Positions 1 to 6,899 are shown, numbered from the stretch's first letter. The stretch is 9,923 bases of DNA from DASTHS01 sp035718085 (GCA_035718085.1 DASTHS010000198.1:1-9923); one strand, 5' to 3'. Made by a program: numbers and translations. The notes: a model not told the origin generated them from the letters alone.

Positions 1-1
1 C

Positions 2-508
2 CGGAATGGCCAGCGAGACCAGGGCTTCACGCTCATCGAACTCATGGTGGTCGTGCTCATCATCGGCATACTGATGGCGATTGCAGTTCCGACGTTCATG
101 GGGGCCAGGAAGGCTGCCGCCGCCCGAGCCGTCGAGGCGAACCTCCGCGACGCCTTGACCGCCGAACAGACCTACTTCAGTGACGCCGGCGGTCAGCTCT
201 ACGGGAAGGCGAGTGAGATCCAGCCGCTGGAGACGTCGCTCCAACTGAGCGACGCTGGCAGCACGACCGGCGGGAGCGGGACGACGGCGCCGGTGTCGGG
301 CAGCAACAACGTCTCCGTGTACGGCACGTCGGCGGCGGACGCCACGACGGTGGAGCTCGGTGGCCGGGGGAGTGACAACCGCTGCTACTACGTCTATGAC
401 AACCAGGGTGCGGTGTCCTACTACATCGACGCGTCGTGCGGGACCCCCCCAGTAGGCGGTCCGGCGGTCGGCACGAACAGCCTCGGCGCCTGGTCGTCGA
501 CGTGGTGA
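2..508 (+). CDS. Type IV prepilin (major-type pilin), 5' partial
   Basis: This is a pilus fibre subunit, processed by a prepilin peptidase and assembled at the cytoplasmic membrane. Reading in frame from base 2 gives a short charged leader ending RDQG, then FTLIELMVVVLIIGILMAIA, the class III prepilin signature. Cleavage would fall after Gly (bases 23-25). The mature protein is 160 residues: Glu5, a hydrophobic N-terminal helix, an Ala-rich amphipathic helix, a Gly/Ser/Thr-rich variable stretch around mature residues 70-95, and a Cys pair (mature residues 120 and 138) that probably closes a C-terminal D-loop by a disulfide. No start codon lies in frame before the cleavage site inside the window, so the true start is upstream of base 1. 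A C7 tract at 444-450 lies near the 3' end. Family assignment is firm; whether it is the major pilin or a minor one cannot be decided from this piece. Confidence 0.93.
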   Translation, partial: RNGQRDQGFTLIELMVVVLIIGILMAIAVPTFMGARKAAAARAVEANLRDALTAEQTYFSDAGGQLYGKASEIQPLETSLQLSDAGSTTGGSGTTAPVSGSNNVSVYGTSAADATTVELGGRGSDNRCYYVYDNQGAVSYYIDASCGTPPVGGPAVGTNSLGAWSSTW

Positions 509-536
509 CCTGGAGCGGGTTCACGCCGGATCGTCG

Positions 537-565
537 CTCAACCGTGCAACTCCGGGCGCCGAGAA
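537..565 (+). promoter_or_regulatory. Putative sigma-28/FliA-like promoter of pilMN
   Basis: CTCA at 537-540 is followed after exactly 17 bp by GCCGAGAA at 558-565, in the 64-bp gap between the pilin stop and the pilMN start. The downstream box matches 7 of 8 positions of the classic sigma-28 -10 element GCCGATAA. From memory, FliA-type promoters of motile actinomycetes have the form CTCA-N15-17-GCCGAA. The GTG start lies 7 bp after the box, so transcription would begin at or next to the start codon. The same arrangement recurs at 2953-2981, which makes chance less likely. No transcript data are available here, so this is an inference. Confidence 0.55.
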
Positions 566-572
566 CACGAGG

Positions 573-2264
573 GTGAACATCTCACGGCAGGTGGGTGGGC
601 GCGGTGGCGGGCGTGGCCCGGCCGTTGGCCTCGACATCGGATCGACGGCCGTGCGCGGCGTGCAGCTCGGTGGGTCGAGCGGCCGCAGCGTCATCGCCTG
701 CGGGCAAGTCGGCCTGCACCCCGGGACGGTCGTCGAGGGCGAGGTGCGCGACAGCGCCGCCCTCGCCGCTGCCCTCCGCCGGCTGTGGGCCGAGGCGGGG
801 TTCACCACCACCAAGGTGGTCGTCGCCGTCAGCGGGCAGCGGGTGATCGTCCGTGAGGCCGACGTGTCGGCGATGTCGGCCGAGGACTTCCGCACGGCGA
901 TGAACTTCGAGGTGCAAGACCTCATTCCCATCGCCACCGCCGATGCCGCCCTCGACTTCCAGATCCTCGGCGAGGCGACTCCGGCCAGCAACGGCCGTGA
1001 CCGCATGCGCATCCTGCTCGCCGGTGCTGACCGCACGGCGGTGGCCCGGGTGCTCGACGTGCTGGGCGCAGCCGGGCTCGATCCTGTCGCCGTCGACGTC
1101 GTGCCGTCGGCGCTGATGCGGGCCGGGCGGCTCGCGCAGGAGGAGGGCGTCGGCCTGGTGTCGATCGGCGGCTCGCTGACGAACGTGCTGCTGGCCACTC
1201 CCGACGCCTTCTTCAGCCGGACGCTGGCCGTCGGGGCCGGCGAGATGACCAAGGGCATCGGGGTGCGTCTCGGCGTCGAGGCCACCGAGGCCGAGGCCGT
1301 GAAGCGCTACGCCGGCAGCGACCAACGTGGCGCGGGGCGTGCTGCGGCCCTCGTTGCCGACGAGTCGAGCGCGCTCATCGAGCAGATCGTCGAGTCGTTC
1401 GAGTTCTTCCACAGCCAGGGGCGCACCGGGCCCCTGCAGACGGTCAGGGTCACCGGCGGCGGCAGCCTGACCGCCGGGTTGACCGGCACCCTCGCCGCCC
1501 TGACCGGGGCGACGATCGAGGTGGTCGACCCCTTCGACGGGCTCGACGCCGGCGGTCTCGCACTCGAGGCGGCCGACCTGGCCCGCTTCAGGTCGGTGGG
1601 GGCGGTCGCTGCCGGCCTGGCCGCGTGGCCGCACACCAGCGACGCTGCCCGCTTCAACCTGCTGCCGAGCTCGATCCTCGAGGCCCGGGCCCGCCGGAAG
1701 GCGATCGTCGTCGGCGTCGCCGGGCTGGCCGTGGCGGTCACCGCCCTGGCGGGGGTCGGCGTCGCCCGGCACCAGCAGGTCAACCAGGTGCGAGCCGAGG
1801 TGGCAGCCGCCAACGCCCAGAACGTGGAATTGCAGCGGGCGACAGCGGCGCTCGGCCAGGTGACCGCCTACGACTCGGCCGTCAAGAGCCGCCAGAGCTC
1901 GCTCACCGCAGCGGCGACCGGGGTCGACTGGCCGGCACTGGTCCAGGAGATCACCTCGGCGGTGCCTAACGGCCAGTTCACCTTGACCTCGATCGCCCTC
2001 GCCGCCGCCCCTCCGGCCGCCACCGCCTCCACCCCTTCGCCTACCACTGCTGCGCCTGCGGCGACGGTGACCATGCAGGTCACCGCCCAGGGCGGCACGG
2101 CAGCCGTGGCCACGTGGATGCGGCTCATGGCCACGATCCCGGCCTTGAGCAACGTCGTGGTGCCCGGCGACTCCGTCAGCCAGACCGGCGCCACCTTCAC
2201 CTGCACGGCCAGCCTGACCAAGAAGGCGCCGACCACCACCTACGCCTGGGAGGCGAAGAAGTGA
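573..2264 (+). CDS. pilM: PilM-PilN fusion, type IV pilus assembly platform
   Basis: One uninterrupted 563-residue protein holds two normally separate pilus components. Residues about 15-352 are PilM, a cytoplasmic actin-like ATPase-fold protein: GLDIGSTAVR (19-28, phosphate-1 loop), VAVSGQRVIVRE (84-94), SIGGSLTN (197-204, phosphate-2 region, Ser where Asp is usual) and VTGGGSLTAGL (293-303, adenosine loop). Residues 361-365, FNLLP, match the PilN N-terminal INLLP motif that docks on PilM. A basic ARARRK and a membrane helix (about 377-397) follow, then a coiled coil and an extracytoplasmic PilN-like domain with a Thr/Ala/Pro-rich insert (about 478-497). The GTG start is chosen because no later start keeps the phosphate-1 loop; AGG abuts it, so a normal Shine-Dalgarno is absent. 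It overlaps the next gene by 4 bp. PilM is usually about 350 residues and PilN about 190, so the length fits a full fusion. Confidence 0.9.
   Translation: MNISRQVGGRGGGRGPAVGLDIGSTAVRGVQLGGSSGRSVIACGQVGLHPGTVVEGEVRDSAALAAALRRLWAEAGFTTTKVVVAVSGQRVIVREADVSAMSAEDFRTAMNFEVQDLIPIATADAALDFQILGEATPASNGRDRMRILLAGADRTAVARVLDVLGAAGLDPVAVDVVPSALMRAGRLAQEEGVGLVSIGGSLTNVLLATPDAFFSRTLAVGAGEMTKGIGVRLGVEATEAEAVKRYAGSDQRGAGRAAALVADESSALIEQIVESFEFFHSQGRTGPLQTVRVTGGGSLTAGLTGTLAALTGATIEVVDPFDGLDAGGLALEAADLARFRSVGAVAAGLAAWPHTSDAARFNLLPSSILEARARRKAIVVGVAGLAVAVTALAGVGVARHQQVNQVRAEVAAANAQNVELQRATAALGQVTAYDSAVKSRQSSLTAAATGVDWPALVQEITSAVPNGQFTLTSIALAAAPPAATASTPSPTTAAPAATVTMQVTAQGGTAAVATWMRLMATIPALSNVVVPGDSVSQTGATFTCTASLTKKAPTTTYAWEAKK
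2248..2253 (+). promoter_or_regulatory. Ribosome binding site fixing the pilO start
   Basis: GGGAGG lies inside the 3' end of pilMN, 7 bp before the GTG at 2261. This strong Shine-Dalgarno selects that GTG over the longer in-frame opening that begins at 2114 inside pilMN. Confidence 0.7.
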
Positions 2265-2875
2265 CCCGCAACCTCAGGCTCATGTTCGGCGGCGCCTTCG
2301 TCGTCGTGCTCGTCGCCTTCTACCTCGCCGTGTGGAGCCCGTCGGTGACCAGCATGAAGAAGGCCCAGGCCGACCTGGCGGCGGCCCAGGGCAACGTGGC
2401 CACGACGGCGCTGCAGCACGCCATGGCCCGCAACCAGCTGCGTCTCCTCCCCGAGCAGGAGCAGCTTGCTGCCGAGCTGCAACAAGCCGCCCCCGCCGAT
2501 CCCGGCATCCCCGACCTCATCGACCAGCTGAACACCGTCGCCGCCGCCAGCGGGGTGACGATCTCCAACGAGAGCTGGTCGGTGCCCGGAGCCGGGGGCG
2601 CCGCGGGCGCCACGTCGAGCGCAGCGACACCGGCGCCGGGGGCCATCGCTGGCCTCACGCCCATCCCGGTGACTATCGCGTTGACCGGCCCCCAGGCCAA
2701 CGTGCTGGTGTTCGTGCACAACCTGTCGGCGGTGCCACGCCTCATCAAGGTGGGCAGCCTCACCCTGGCCCAGTCGTCCGGCGCCGGAGGGGCAACCGCG
2801 AGCGGCACCACCTCGATCGCGGCGACGGTGTACGAGGCCACGAGCAAGCTGCCGACACCTCCGAAGGGCCACTGA
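2261..2875 (+). CDS. pilO: PilO-like inner-membrane pilus alignment protein
   Basis: This 204-residue protein has the PilO layout: a short cytoplasmic N-terminus (MTRNLRLMFG), one membrane helix (about 8-25), a coiled coil (about 30-80), then an extracytoplasmic ferredoxin-like domain with PIPVTIALTGPQANVLVFVH (about 138-157), typical of PilO. In known systems PilO heterodimerises with PilN and links the platform to the rest of the machine. The GTG start overlaps the pilMN stop (GTGA) and has a strong ribosome binding site, so translation is probably coupled and the two proteins made together. An Ala/Gly/Ser-rich insert sits at about 110-133. No PilP or PilQ follows, as expected for a cell without an outer membrane. 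Sequence identity in this family is low, so the call rests on topology, one conserved strand motif and position after PilN. Confidence 0.83.
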   Translation: MTRNLRLMFGGAFVVVLVAFYLAVWSPSVTSMKKAQADLAAAQGNVATTALQHAMARNQLRLLPEQEQLAAELQQAAPADPGIPDLIDQLNTVAAASGVTISNESWSVPGAGGAAGATSSAATPAPGAIAGLTPIPVTIALTGPQANVLVFVHNLSAVPRLIKVGSLTLAQSSGAGGATASGTTSIAATVYEATSKLPTPPKGH

Positions 2876-2904
2876 CGCCCCCACCCGCGACCACGCGGCA
2901 AGCA

Positions 2905-2936
2905 CCAGAGGCGCACCCTCACGGGTGCGCCTCTGG
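2905..2936 (+). terminator. Hairpin terminator after pilMN-pilO
   Basis: A perfect 14-bp inverted repeat (arms 2905-2918 and 2923-2936, arm sequence CCAGAGGCGCACCC) encloses the 4-base loop TCAC, starting 29 bp after the pilO stop. It has no T-run, which is common for actinobacterial terminators. It lies just before the putative promoter of the next operon and so separates the two transcription units. Confidence 0.75.
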
Positions 2937-2952
2937 CGCGTCCGGGCTGCGG

Positions 2953-2981
2953 CTCAAGTGGGCGTTTCCCTTTGCCGATGC
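2953..2981 (+). promoter_or_regulatory. Putative sigma-28/FliA-like promoter of the conservon operon
   Basis: CTCAAGT starts at 2953 and GCCGATGC occupies 2974-2981, with 17 bp between CTCA and GCCGAT. The downstream box matches the first six bases of the sigma-28 -10 element GCCGATAA. Spacing is identical to the element at 537-565. Transcription would start around 2986-2990, on or just before the ATG at 2990, giving a leaderless or near-leaderless mRNA. No Shine-Dalgarno is visible upstream of any candidate start here, which fits. The site also rules against starts at 2972 or 2978, because they would lie inside or before the -10 box. Confidence 0.6.
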
Positions 2982-2989
2982 TTTCTGCG

Positions 2990-4018
2990 ATGACGGAACT
3001 CGGCGGCACCACCACCTCGTCACCCCTGCCGACCCGCTTGGTGGTCGCCGTGGGCGGCGGCGTCCCGGCGACGATCCCGGCGATCGATCCCGTCGCCCTC
3101 GACGCTAGCGGCCTGCGCCGGGCGATCGACGACGAGGCGGCCCGCCTGGTCGACGCGGCGGCACAGCGACGCGAGGCCATCGAGGCGTCGCTCGCCGGCG
3201 TCGACGCCGACCTCGCCGCCGTGTCGGCCGACCTGGCCGCCGAGCTCGAGCGACGCCGGGGCCGCGAGGAGGCCCTGGCCGGGCAGGTCGGCGCCATCGA
3301 CGCCGTCACCCAGCGCCGTCGGGCCCACCTCGAGTCGCTGACCGCAGCGGTGACCGCCCTCGGCGACGCCACCCGGCAGTGGTGCAAGGTGCTCGAGCAG
3401 CAGGAATCGGCCGACGGCGCCCTCGACTCGCTCTGCTTCCGCCTCGGCGGCCCCGACGCCCCCGCCTCCCCCGAGGCCGTCGCCGCCGAGATGGCCGAGG
3501 GTGAGCAGGTGCTCGAGCGCACCGAGGCGGCCCGGCGCGAAGCGGTGGCCACGGCTGTCGAGCGCCTGGTCGCCGTGCACTCGGTGCTGGCCGCCGATCC
3601 CGAGCCCCTGCGCCTCGCCGGCCTGCTGCGCCTCCGGGACGCCATCGAGGGCGGCCCGACCGGCTCGACCAGCGCACTCGAGGCCCGGCGCGACGATCTG
3701 GAGCGACGCCGGCGGGAGCTGCACGTCGAGCTCGGCGCCGCGGCCCCCGAGGTGCTCGATGTGCCGACGTTCGTGCTCGGCGCCGTCGACCGCCTCGAAC
3801 CACCGGCGGGGGGCACCGTCGTGCTCGACGACGCCTTCGCCCGCCTGGGCGACGACGACTGCACCGCCGTGCTCACCGCCCTGGCCGGCCGCCCCGGCGG
3901 CCGCCCGCTCGTCTACCTGACCGACGACGTCCGCGTGCTGTCGTGGGCCATCGGCCTGCCCCCTGATGTCGGCGGCGTCGCCGGCGCTGTCACCCCCACC
4001 CCCCGGCCGGAGCAGTAG
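2990..4018 (+). CDS. Coiled-coil protein with SMC/Rad50-like C-terminal ATPase half
   Basis: I do not recognise a named family. The 342-residue protein begins with a short strand-like segment (RLVVAVGGGVPATIPAI), continues with long Ala/Glu/Arg-rich heptad-like helices (about 40-260), and ends with a compact domain. In that domain GGTVVLDDAFARLGDDD (274-290) looks like a Walker B followed by a D-loop, and RPLVYLTDDVRVLSWA (305-320) resembles the strand and switch region of SMC/RecF-type ATPases. No Walker A (GxxxxGKS/T) is present anywhere, so it cannot be a complete ATPase alone. It is soluble by composition, without signal peptide or membrane helix. The ATG at 2990 is preferred because of the promoter placement; a TTG at 2972 or ATG at 2978 would add 6 or 4 residues. 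Nine bp separate it from cvnA, whose ribosome binding site overlaps its stop, so it belongs to the conservon operon and may be a partner or structural element of that module. Confidence 0.75.
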   Translation: MTELGGTTTSSPLPTRLVVAVGGGVPATIPAIDPVALDASGLRRAIDDEAARLVDAAAQRREAIEASLAGVDADLAAVSADLAAELERRRGREEALAGQVGAIDAVTQRRRAHLESLTAAVTALGDATRQWCKVLEQQESADGALDSLCFRLGGPDAPASPEAVAAEMAEGEQVLERTEAARREAVATAVERLVAVHSVLAADPEPLRLAGLLRLRDAIEGGPTGSTSALEARRDDLERRRRELHVELGAAAPEVLDVPTFVLGAVDRLEPPAGGTVVLDDAFARLGDDDCTAVLTALAGRPGGRPLVYLTDDVRVLSWAIGLPPDVGGVAGAVTPTPRPEQ

Positions 4019-4021
4019 GAG
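4017..4021 (+). promoter_or_regulatory. Ribosome binding site of cvnA
   Basis: AGGAG overlaps the TAG stop of the coiled-coil gene and lies 6 bp before the ATG at 4028. It fixes the cvnA start and suggests translational coupling. Confidence 0.7.
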
Positions 4022-4027
4022 CCCACG

Positions 4028-6055
4028 ATGCGCAGCCACATCCGTACCCGCCTCGCGGTGGCCATGGCCGTACCGGTCGCCGTGCTCGTGCTCGTCGCCG
4101 CCTTCCAGGCCCTCGCCAGCTGGACCCGCCTGTCGAACGCCAGGGCCACGGGCGCCGCCGGCGCCGAGCACACCGCCATGCTCGACCTCGGCCTGTGGGC
4201 GTTGACCGCCGTGGCCGCCCTCGTCTTCGGCGCCGGCGCCGTGCTGCGCGTCAGCCACTCGATCACCGCCCCGCTCGTGCGGCTGTCGGCCTACGCCGAA
4301 GACCTCGCCGAGCACCGCATGGCGGCGGCGGTGCGCACCATCCTCGCCGGCGGCGAGCTCGACGAGTCACAGATGCCGCAGCCGCCTGCGGTCGACGGCG
4401 ACGACGAGGTGGGGTCGGTGGCCAAGGCGCTGCTCGCCGTGCAGGAGCGGGCGCTGTCGCTGGCCGTCGAGCAGTCGGCCCTCCGCCACGACATGGCCGA
4501 CGCCCTCACCAACCTCGGCCGCCGCAACCAGAACCTGCTCAGCCGGCAGCTCGACTACATCACCAGCATCGAGAAGAGCGAGACCGACCCTGACAAGCTC
4601 GACCAGCTCTTCAAGCTCGACCACCTGGCCACCCGCATGCGCCGCAACGCCGAGTCGCTGCTGGTGCTCGGCGGCGCCGAGTCGCCCCGCCAGTGGTCGG
4701 CGCCGGTCCCGGTCGTCGACGTGGTGCGCTCCGCCCTCGCCGAGGTCGAAGACTTCCGCCGGGTCACCCTCGGCTCGATCGCCTCGGTCGCCCTCGCCGG
4801 GCGGGCGACGTCCGACCTCGCCCACCTGGTGGCCGAGCTGGTCGAGAACGGCCTGAGCTACTCGCCGCCCCACACCGAGGTGCGCATCGACGGCGCCCTG
4901 CGCGACGGCGGCTACCTGCTCACCATCACCGACCGCGGCCTCGGCATGGACGCCGACGGGCTGGCCCAGGCCAACGGCCGCCTGGCCGGCGACGAGGCGT
5001 TCGCCGGCAGCCCGAGCCGCTACCTCGGCCTCTACGTCACCGGCCAGCTGGCAGCCCGGCACGGCGTCCGGGTCAGCCTCGAGCCCGGCACCGCCAGCGG
5101 CACCGTGGCGCAGGTGGCCCTCCCCGCCGCCCTGCTGCCCGAGCTGACGCCCGCGCCCGGGGGCGCCCCGGCCGGCGCCACGCCCACGGCGGCCGGCCTC
5201 GCCAGCCGCATCCACCCCGGCACGCCCGGCCCCGGTGCCGACGCCCGCCCAGGCCCCGCGCCTGCCCCCGCCGCAGCGGCGTCCCGTCCGCTCGTCACCC
5301 GCGCCGCCGCCTCCGCGGGGGCGCAGGCCATCCCGGCCCGGGCGGCTGCGCCCTCCAGCGCCGGGCGACGGGCCGACAGCCGCCCACAGCCCGCCCCTGC
5401 TGCCCGCAATGGCGACCTGATCGCCATGCTCGAGGAGCCGGCGGGCAAGGCCCGCGCCCGTCGCCGCCGGCCCGAGCCCGCCAGCCAGCCGACGCCGCCC
5501 CGCCATGCGGCGGCCCAGCGGGCCGTGGCGCCGACCGCCGAGCCGGCCACGACCCCGGCCCACCGGCGGGCCGCCGCCCCCGACGAGGCGCCGGCCCCGG
5601 TCGCAGCGCCGTTGGCGCCTGTCGGTCGGAGGGAGGAGCCAGTGGCCGTCGCCCGGCCTGTCGCACCGAGCCTCCCGGCCGCCGCCCCCGTGCCCCCGCC
5701 GGCGCCGGAACCGGAGCCGGAGCACAGCTTCGAGTCGTGGCTCGACAGCCGCCTCGAGCAGCTCACCAAGCTCAGCGTCGAGCAGGCGGTCACCGCCACA
5801 CCCCCACGACCGGTCGAGCCGTCGGCGGCGCCGGCCGGTGGCGGTGGCCAGGGCGGCAGCGGCCTCCCGCAGCGGCGCCCCGGGGCGGTCGCCGAGGCGG
5901 GCCTCACCGGCCTGCGCCGCCGGCCCCCCGCCGGCGACGGGCAGGGCGGCACACCGGCGGCCGACGCCCCGCGGGTGAGCAGCTCGCTGTTCCGCTACCT
6001 CTCCGCCGTCGACCAGCGGACGAACGACCCCTCCCAGGAAGGCACCTCCCGATGA
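4028..6055 (+). CDS. cvnA: Conservon sensor histidine-kinase-like protein (CvnA type)
   Basis: This 675-residue membrane protein has two membrane helices (about 10-31 and 53-74) with only about 20 residues outside the cell, then a HAMP-like segment and coiled coil (about 75-150). The region LDHLATRMRRNAESLLVLGG (197-216) is the hallmark of conservon kinases; His199 is the only obvious candidate in place of a classical H-box. The ATPase domain follows: N-box ELVENGLSYS (270-279), G1 box DRGLGM (302-307) and G2 region LGLYVTGQLAARHG (333-346). From about residue 370 to 565 it is a disordered Ala/Pro/Arg tail, ending with three more ordered islands: SFESWLDSRLEQLTKLS (567-583), GLPQRRPG (612-619) and SSSLFRYLSAVD (651-662). 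In Streptomyces, CvnA is thought to signal to the partner GTPase rather than to a response regulator; none is encoded nearby. The stop overlaps cvnB by 4 bp (ATGA). Confidence 0.9.
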   Translation: MRSHIRTRLAVAMAVPVAVLVLVAAFQALASWTRLSNARATGAAGAEHTAMLDLGLWALTAVAALVFGAGAVLRVSHSITAPLVRLSAYAEDLAEHRMAAAVRTILAGGELDESQMPQPPAVDGDDEVGSVAKALLAVQERALSLAVEQSALRHDMADALTNLGRRNQNLLSRQLDYITSIEKSETDPDKLDQLFKLDHLATRMRRNAESLLVLGGAESPRQWSAPVPVVDVVRSALAEVEDFRRVTLGSIASVALAGRATSDLAHLVAELVENGLSYSPPHTEVRIDGALRDGGYLLTITDRGLGMDADGLAQANGRLAGDEAFAGSPSRYLGLYVTGQLAARHGVRVSLEPGTASGTVAQVALPAALLPELTPAPGGAPAGATPTAAGLASRIHPGTPGPGADARPGPAPAPAAAASRPLVTRAAASAGAQAIPARAAAPSSAGRRADSRPQPAPAARNGDLIAMLEEPAGKARARRRRPEPASQPTPPRHAAAQRAVAPTAEPATTPAHRRAAAPDEAPAPVAAPLAPVGRREEPVAVARPVAPSLPAAAPVPPPAPEPEPEHSFESWLDSRLEQLTKLSVEQAVTATPPRPVEPSAAPAGGGGQGGSGLPQRRPGAVAEAGLTGLRRRPPAGDGQGGTPAADAPRVSSSLFRYLSAVDQRTNDPSQEGTSR

Positions 6056-6477
6056 GCTCCCTGATCAGCGACGACGTCTCCAACTTCAACTGGCTGCTCA
6101 ACAGCTTCGTCGAGAGCAGCGCCGGGGTGTGCGACGCCGTCGCCGTGTCATCCGACGGCCTCCTGATGGCCATGTCGAAGACCCTCGACCGGGCGTCCGC
6201 CGAGCAGGTGGCGGCGATCATCTCCGGGCTCGTCGGCCTCGGCCGGGGCGCGGCCCGGGCCTTCGGGTTCGACCCCCTGCAGCAGGTCATCATCGCCATG
6301 GATGGCGGCTACCTCTTCGTGTCGTCGATCTCCGACGGCAGCTCGATCGGCGTCGTCGCCACCTCGAACTGCGACGTCGGCCTCGTCGGCTACCAGACCT
6401 CGCTGCTGCTCGAGCGGGTGAGCAGCGTGCTGACCCCGGCGCTGGTCGCTGAGCTGCGCAGCGCCGTGCTGCGGTGA
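6052..6477 (+). CDS. cvnB: Roadblock/LC7 domain protein (CvnB type)
   Basis: This 141-residue single-domain protein belongs to the roadblock/LC7 family, whose MglB branch acts as a GTPase-activating or regulatory partner for MglA-like GTPases. Typical features: N-terminal helix NFNWLLNSFVESSAGVCDAV (11-30), strand and turn AVSSDGLLMAMS (31-42), a long helix with QVAAIISGLVGLGRGAARAF (52-71), then strands VIIAMDGGYLFVSSISDGS (79-97) and a C-terminal helix. Full family length. The start overlaps the cvnA stop (ATGA), with AGGAAGG 9 bp upstream. It is followed by the other conservon genes in standard order, so the product most likely regulates or scaffolds the GTPase encoded at 6883-7491. Confidence 0.93.
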   Translation: MSSLISDDVSNFNWLLNSFVESSAGVCDAVAVSSDGLLMAMSKTLDRASAEQVAAIISGLVGLGRGAARAFGFDPLQQVIIAMDGGYLFVSSISDGSSIGVVATSNCDVGLVGYQTSLLLERVSSVLTPALVAELRSAVLR

Positions 6478-6899
6478 GCGTCGCACCGGCGGACGGGGGC
6501 TACCCGGCCGGCGGCCCACCCGACCTCGCAGGGGGCGACCTGGGGGCGGCGACGGCCGACCGCGCCGGCGCCGAACCCGACCTCGTGCGCCCGTTCATCG
6601 TCACCGGCGGCCGCACCCGGGCGTCGCGGCCCGACCTGCGGGTCGAGACGCTCATCGAGGCCATCGCCGATTCGGGGTTCCACGGCGTGGCCGAGGAGCT
6701 CGCCATCTTCACCCTGGCGTCCGCCGGACCCGTCTCGGTCGCCGAGCTCGGCGCCCACACCGGCCTGCCCCTCGGGGTGGTCACCATCCTGACCGGCGAC
6801 CTTCTCGACGCAGGTGCCGTGCGCCTGCACCACACCGACCCCGTGGACATCGAGGTGTCCGCCCTCACGAGGATGATCGAACGTGTCCGTGCCCTCTGA
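6474..6899 (+). CDS. cvnC: DUF742 winged-helix protein (CvnC type)
   Basis: This 141-residue protein belongs to the DUF742 family, third gene of conservons. A disordered Gly/Ala/Pro-rich start (1-36) is followed by the family signature VRPFIVTGGRTR (38-49), then a winged-helix-like segment: SVAELGAHTGLPLGVVTILT (88-107) followed by GDLLDAGAVRLH (108-119). The molecular role of DUF742 is not well defined; in Streptomyces it is reported in complex with the other conservon proteins, so a scaffold or adaptor role is as likely as DNA binding. The GTG start overlaps the cvnB stop (GTGA) and has no clear Shine-Dalgarno, pointing to coupled translation. Its 3' end overlaps cvnD by 17 bp. Confidence 0.9.
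   Translation: MSVAPADGGYPAGGPPDLAGGDLGAATADRAGAEPDLVRPFIVTGGRTRASRPDLRVETLIEAIADSGFHGVAEELAIFTLASAGPVSVAELGAHTGLPLGVVTILTGDLLDAGAVRLHHTDPVDIEVSALTRMIERVRAL

Noticed and set aside
921..944. CTCA ... GCCGAT inside pilMN
   Set aside because: Spacing is 14 bp rather than 17, it lies in a conserved coding segment, and no gene starts downstream.
2972..2980. TTG (2972) or ATG (2978) as start of the coiled-coil gene
   Set aside because: Both lie before or within the putative -10 box and have no ribosome binding site; ATG at 2990 fits a leaderless start.
2320..3876. Open minus-strand frame of 518 codons
   Set aside because: It is antisense to pilO and the coiled-coil gene, crosses the terminator and promoter, is Ser/Arg/Ala-rich and has no family motif; it is a GC-driven shadow frame.
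5135..5722. Repetitive-looking GC-rich stretch as a tandem repeat or separate gene
   Set aside because: It is the low-complexity Ala/Pro/Arg tail of cvnA, without a fixed repeat unit, and the frame runs through it without a break.
4367..5725. Open minus-strand frame of 452 codons
   Set aside because: It lies antisense to the conserved kinase domain and tail of cvnA, and its Gly/Arg/Ala-rich translation shows no domain.
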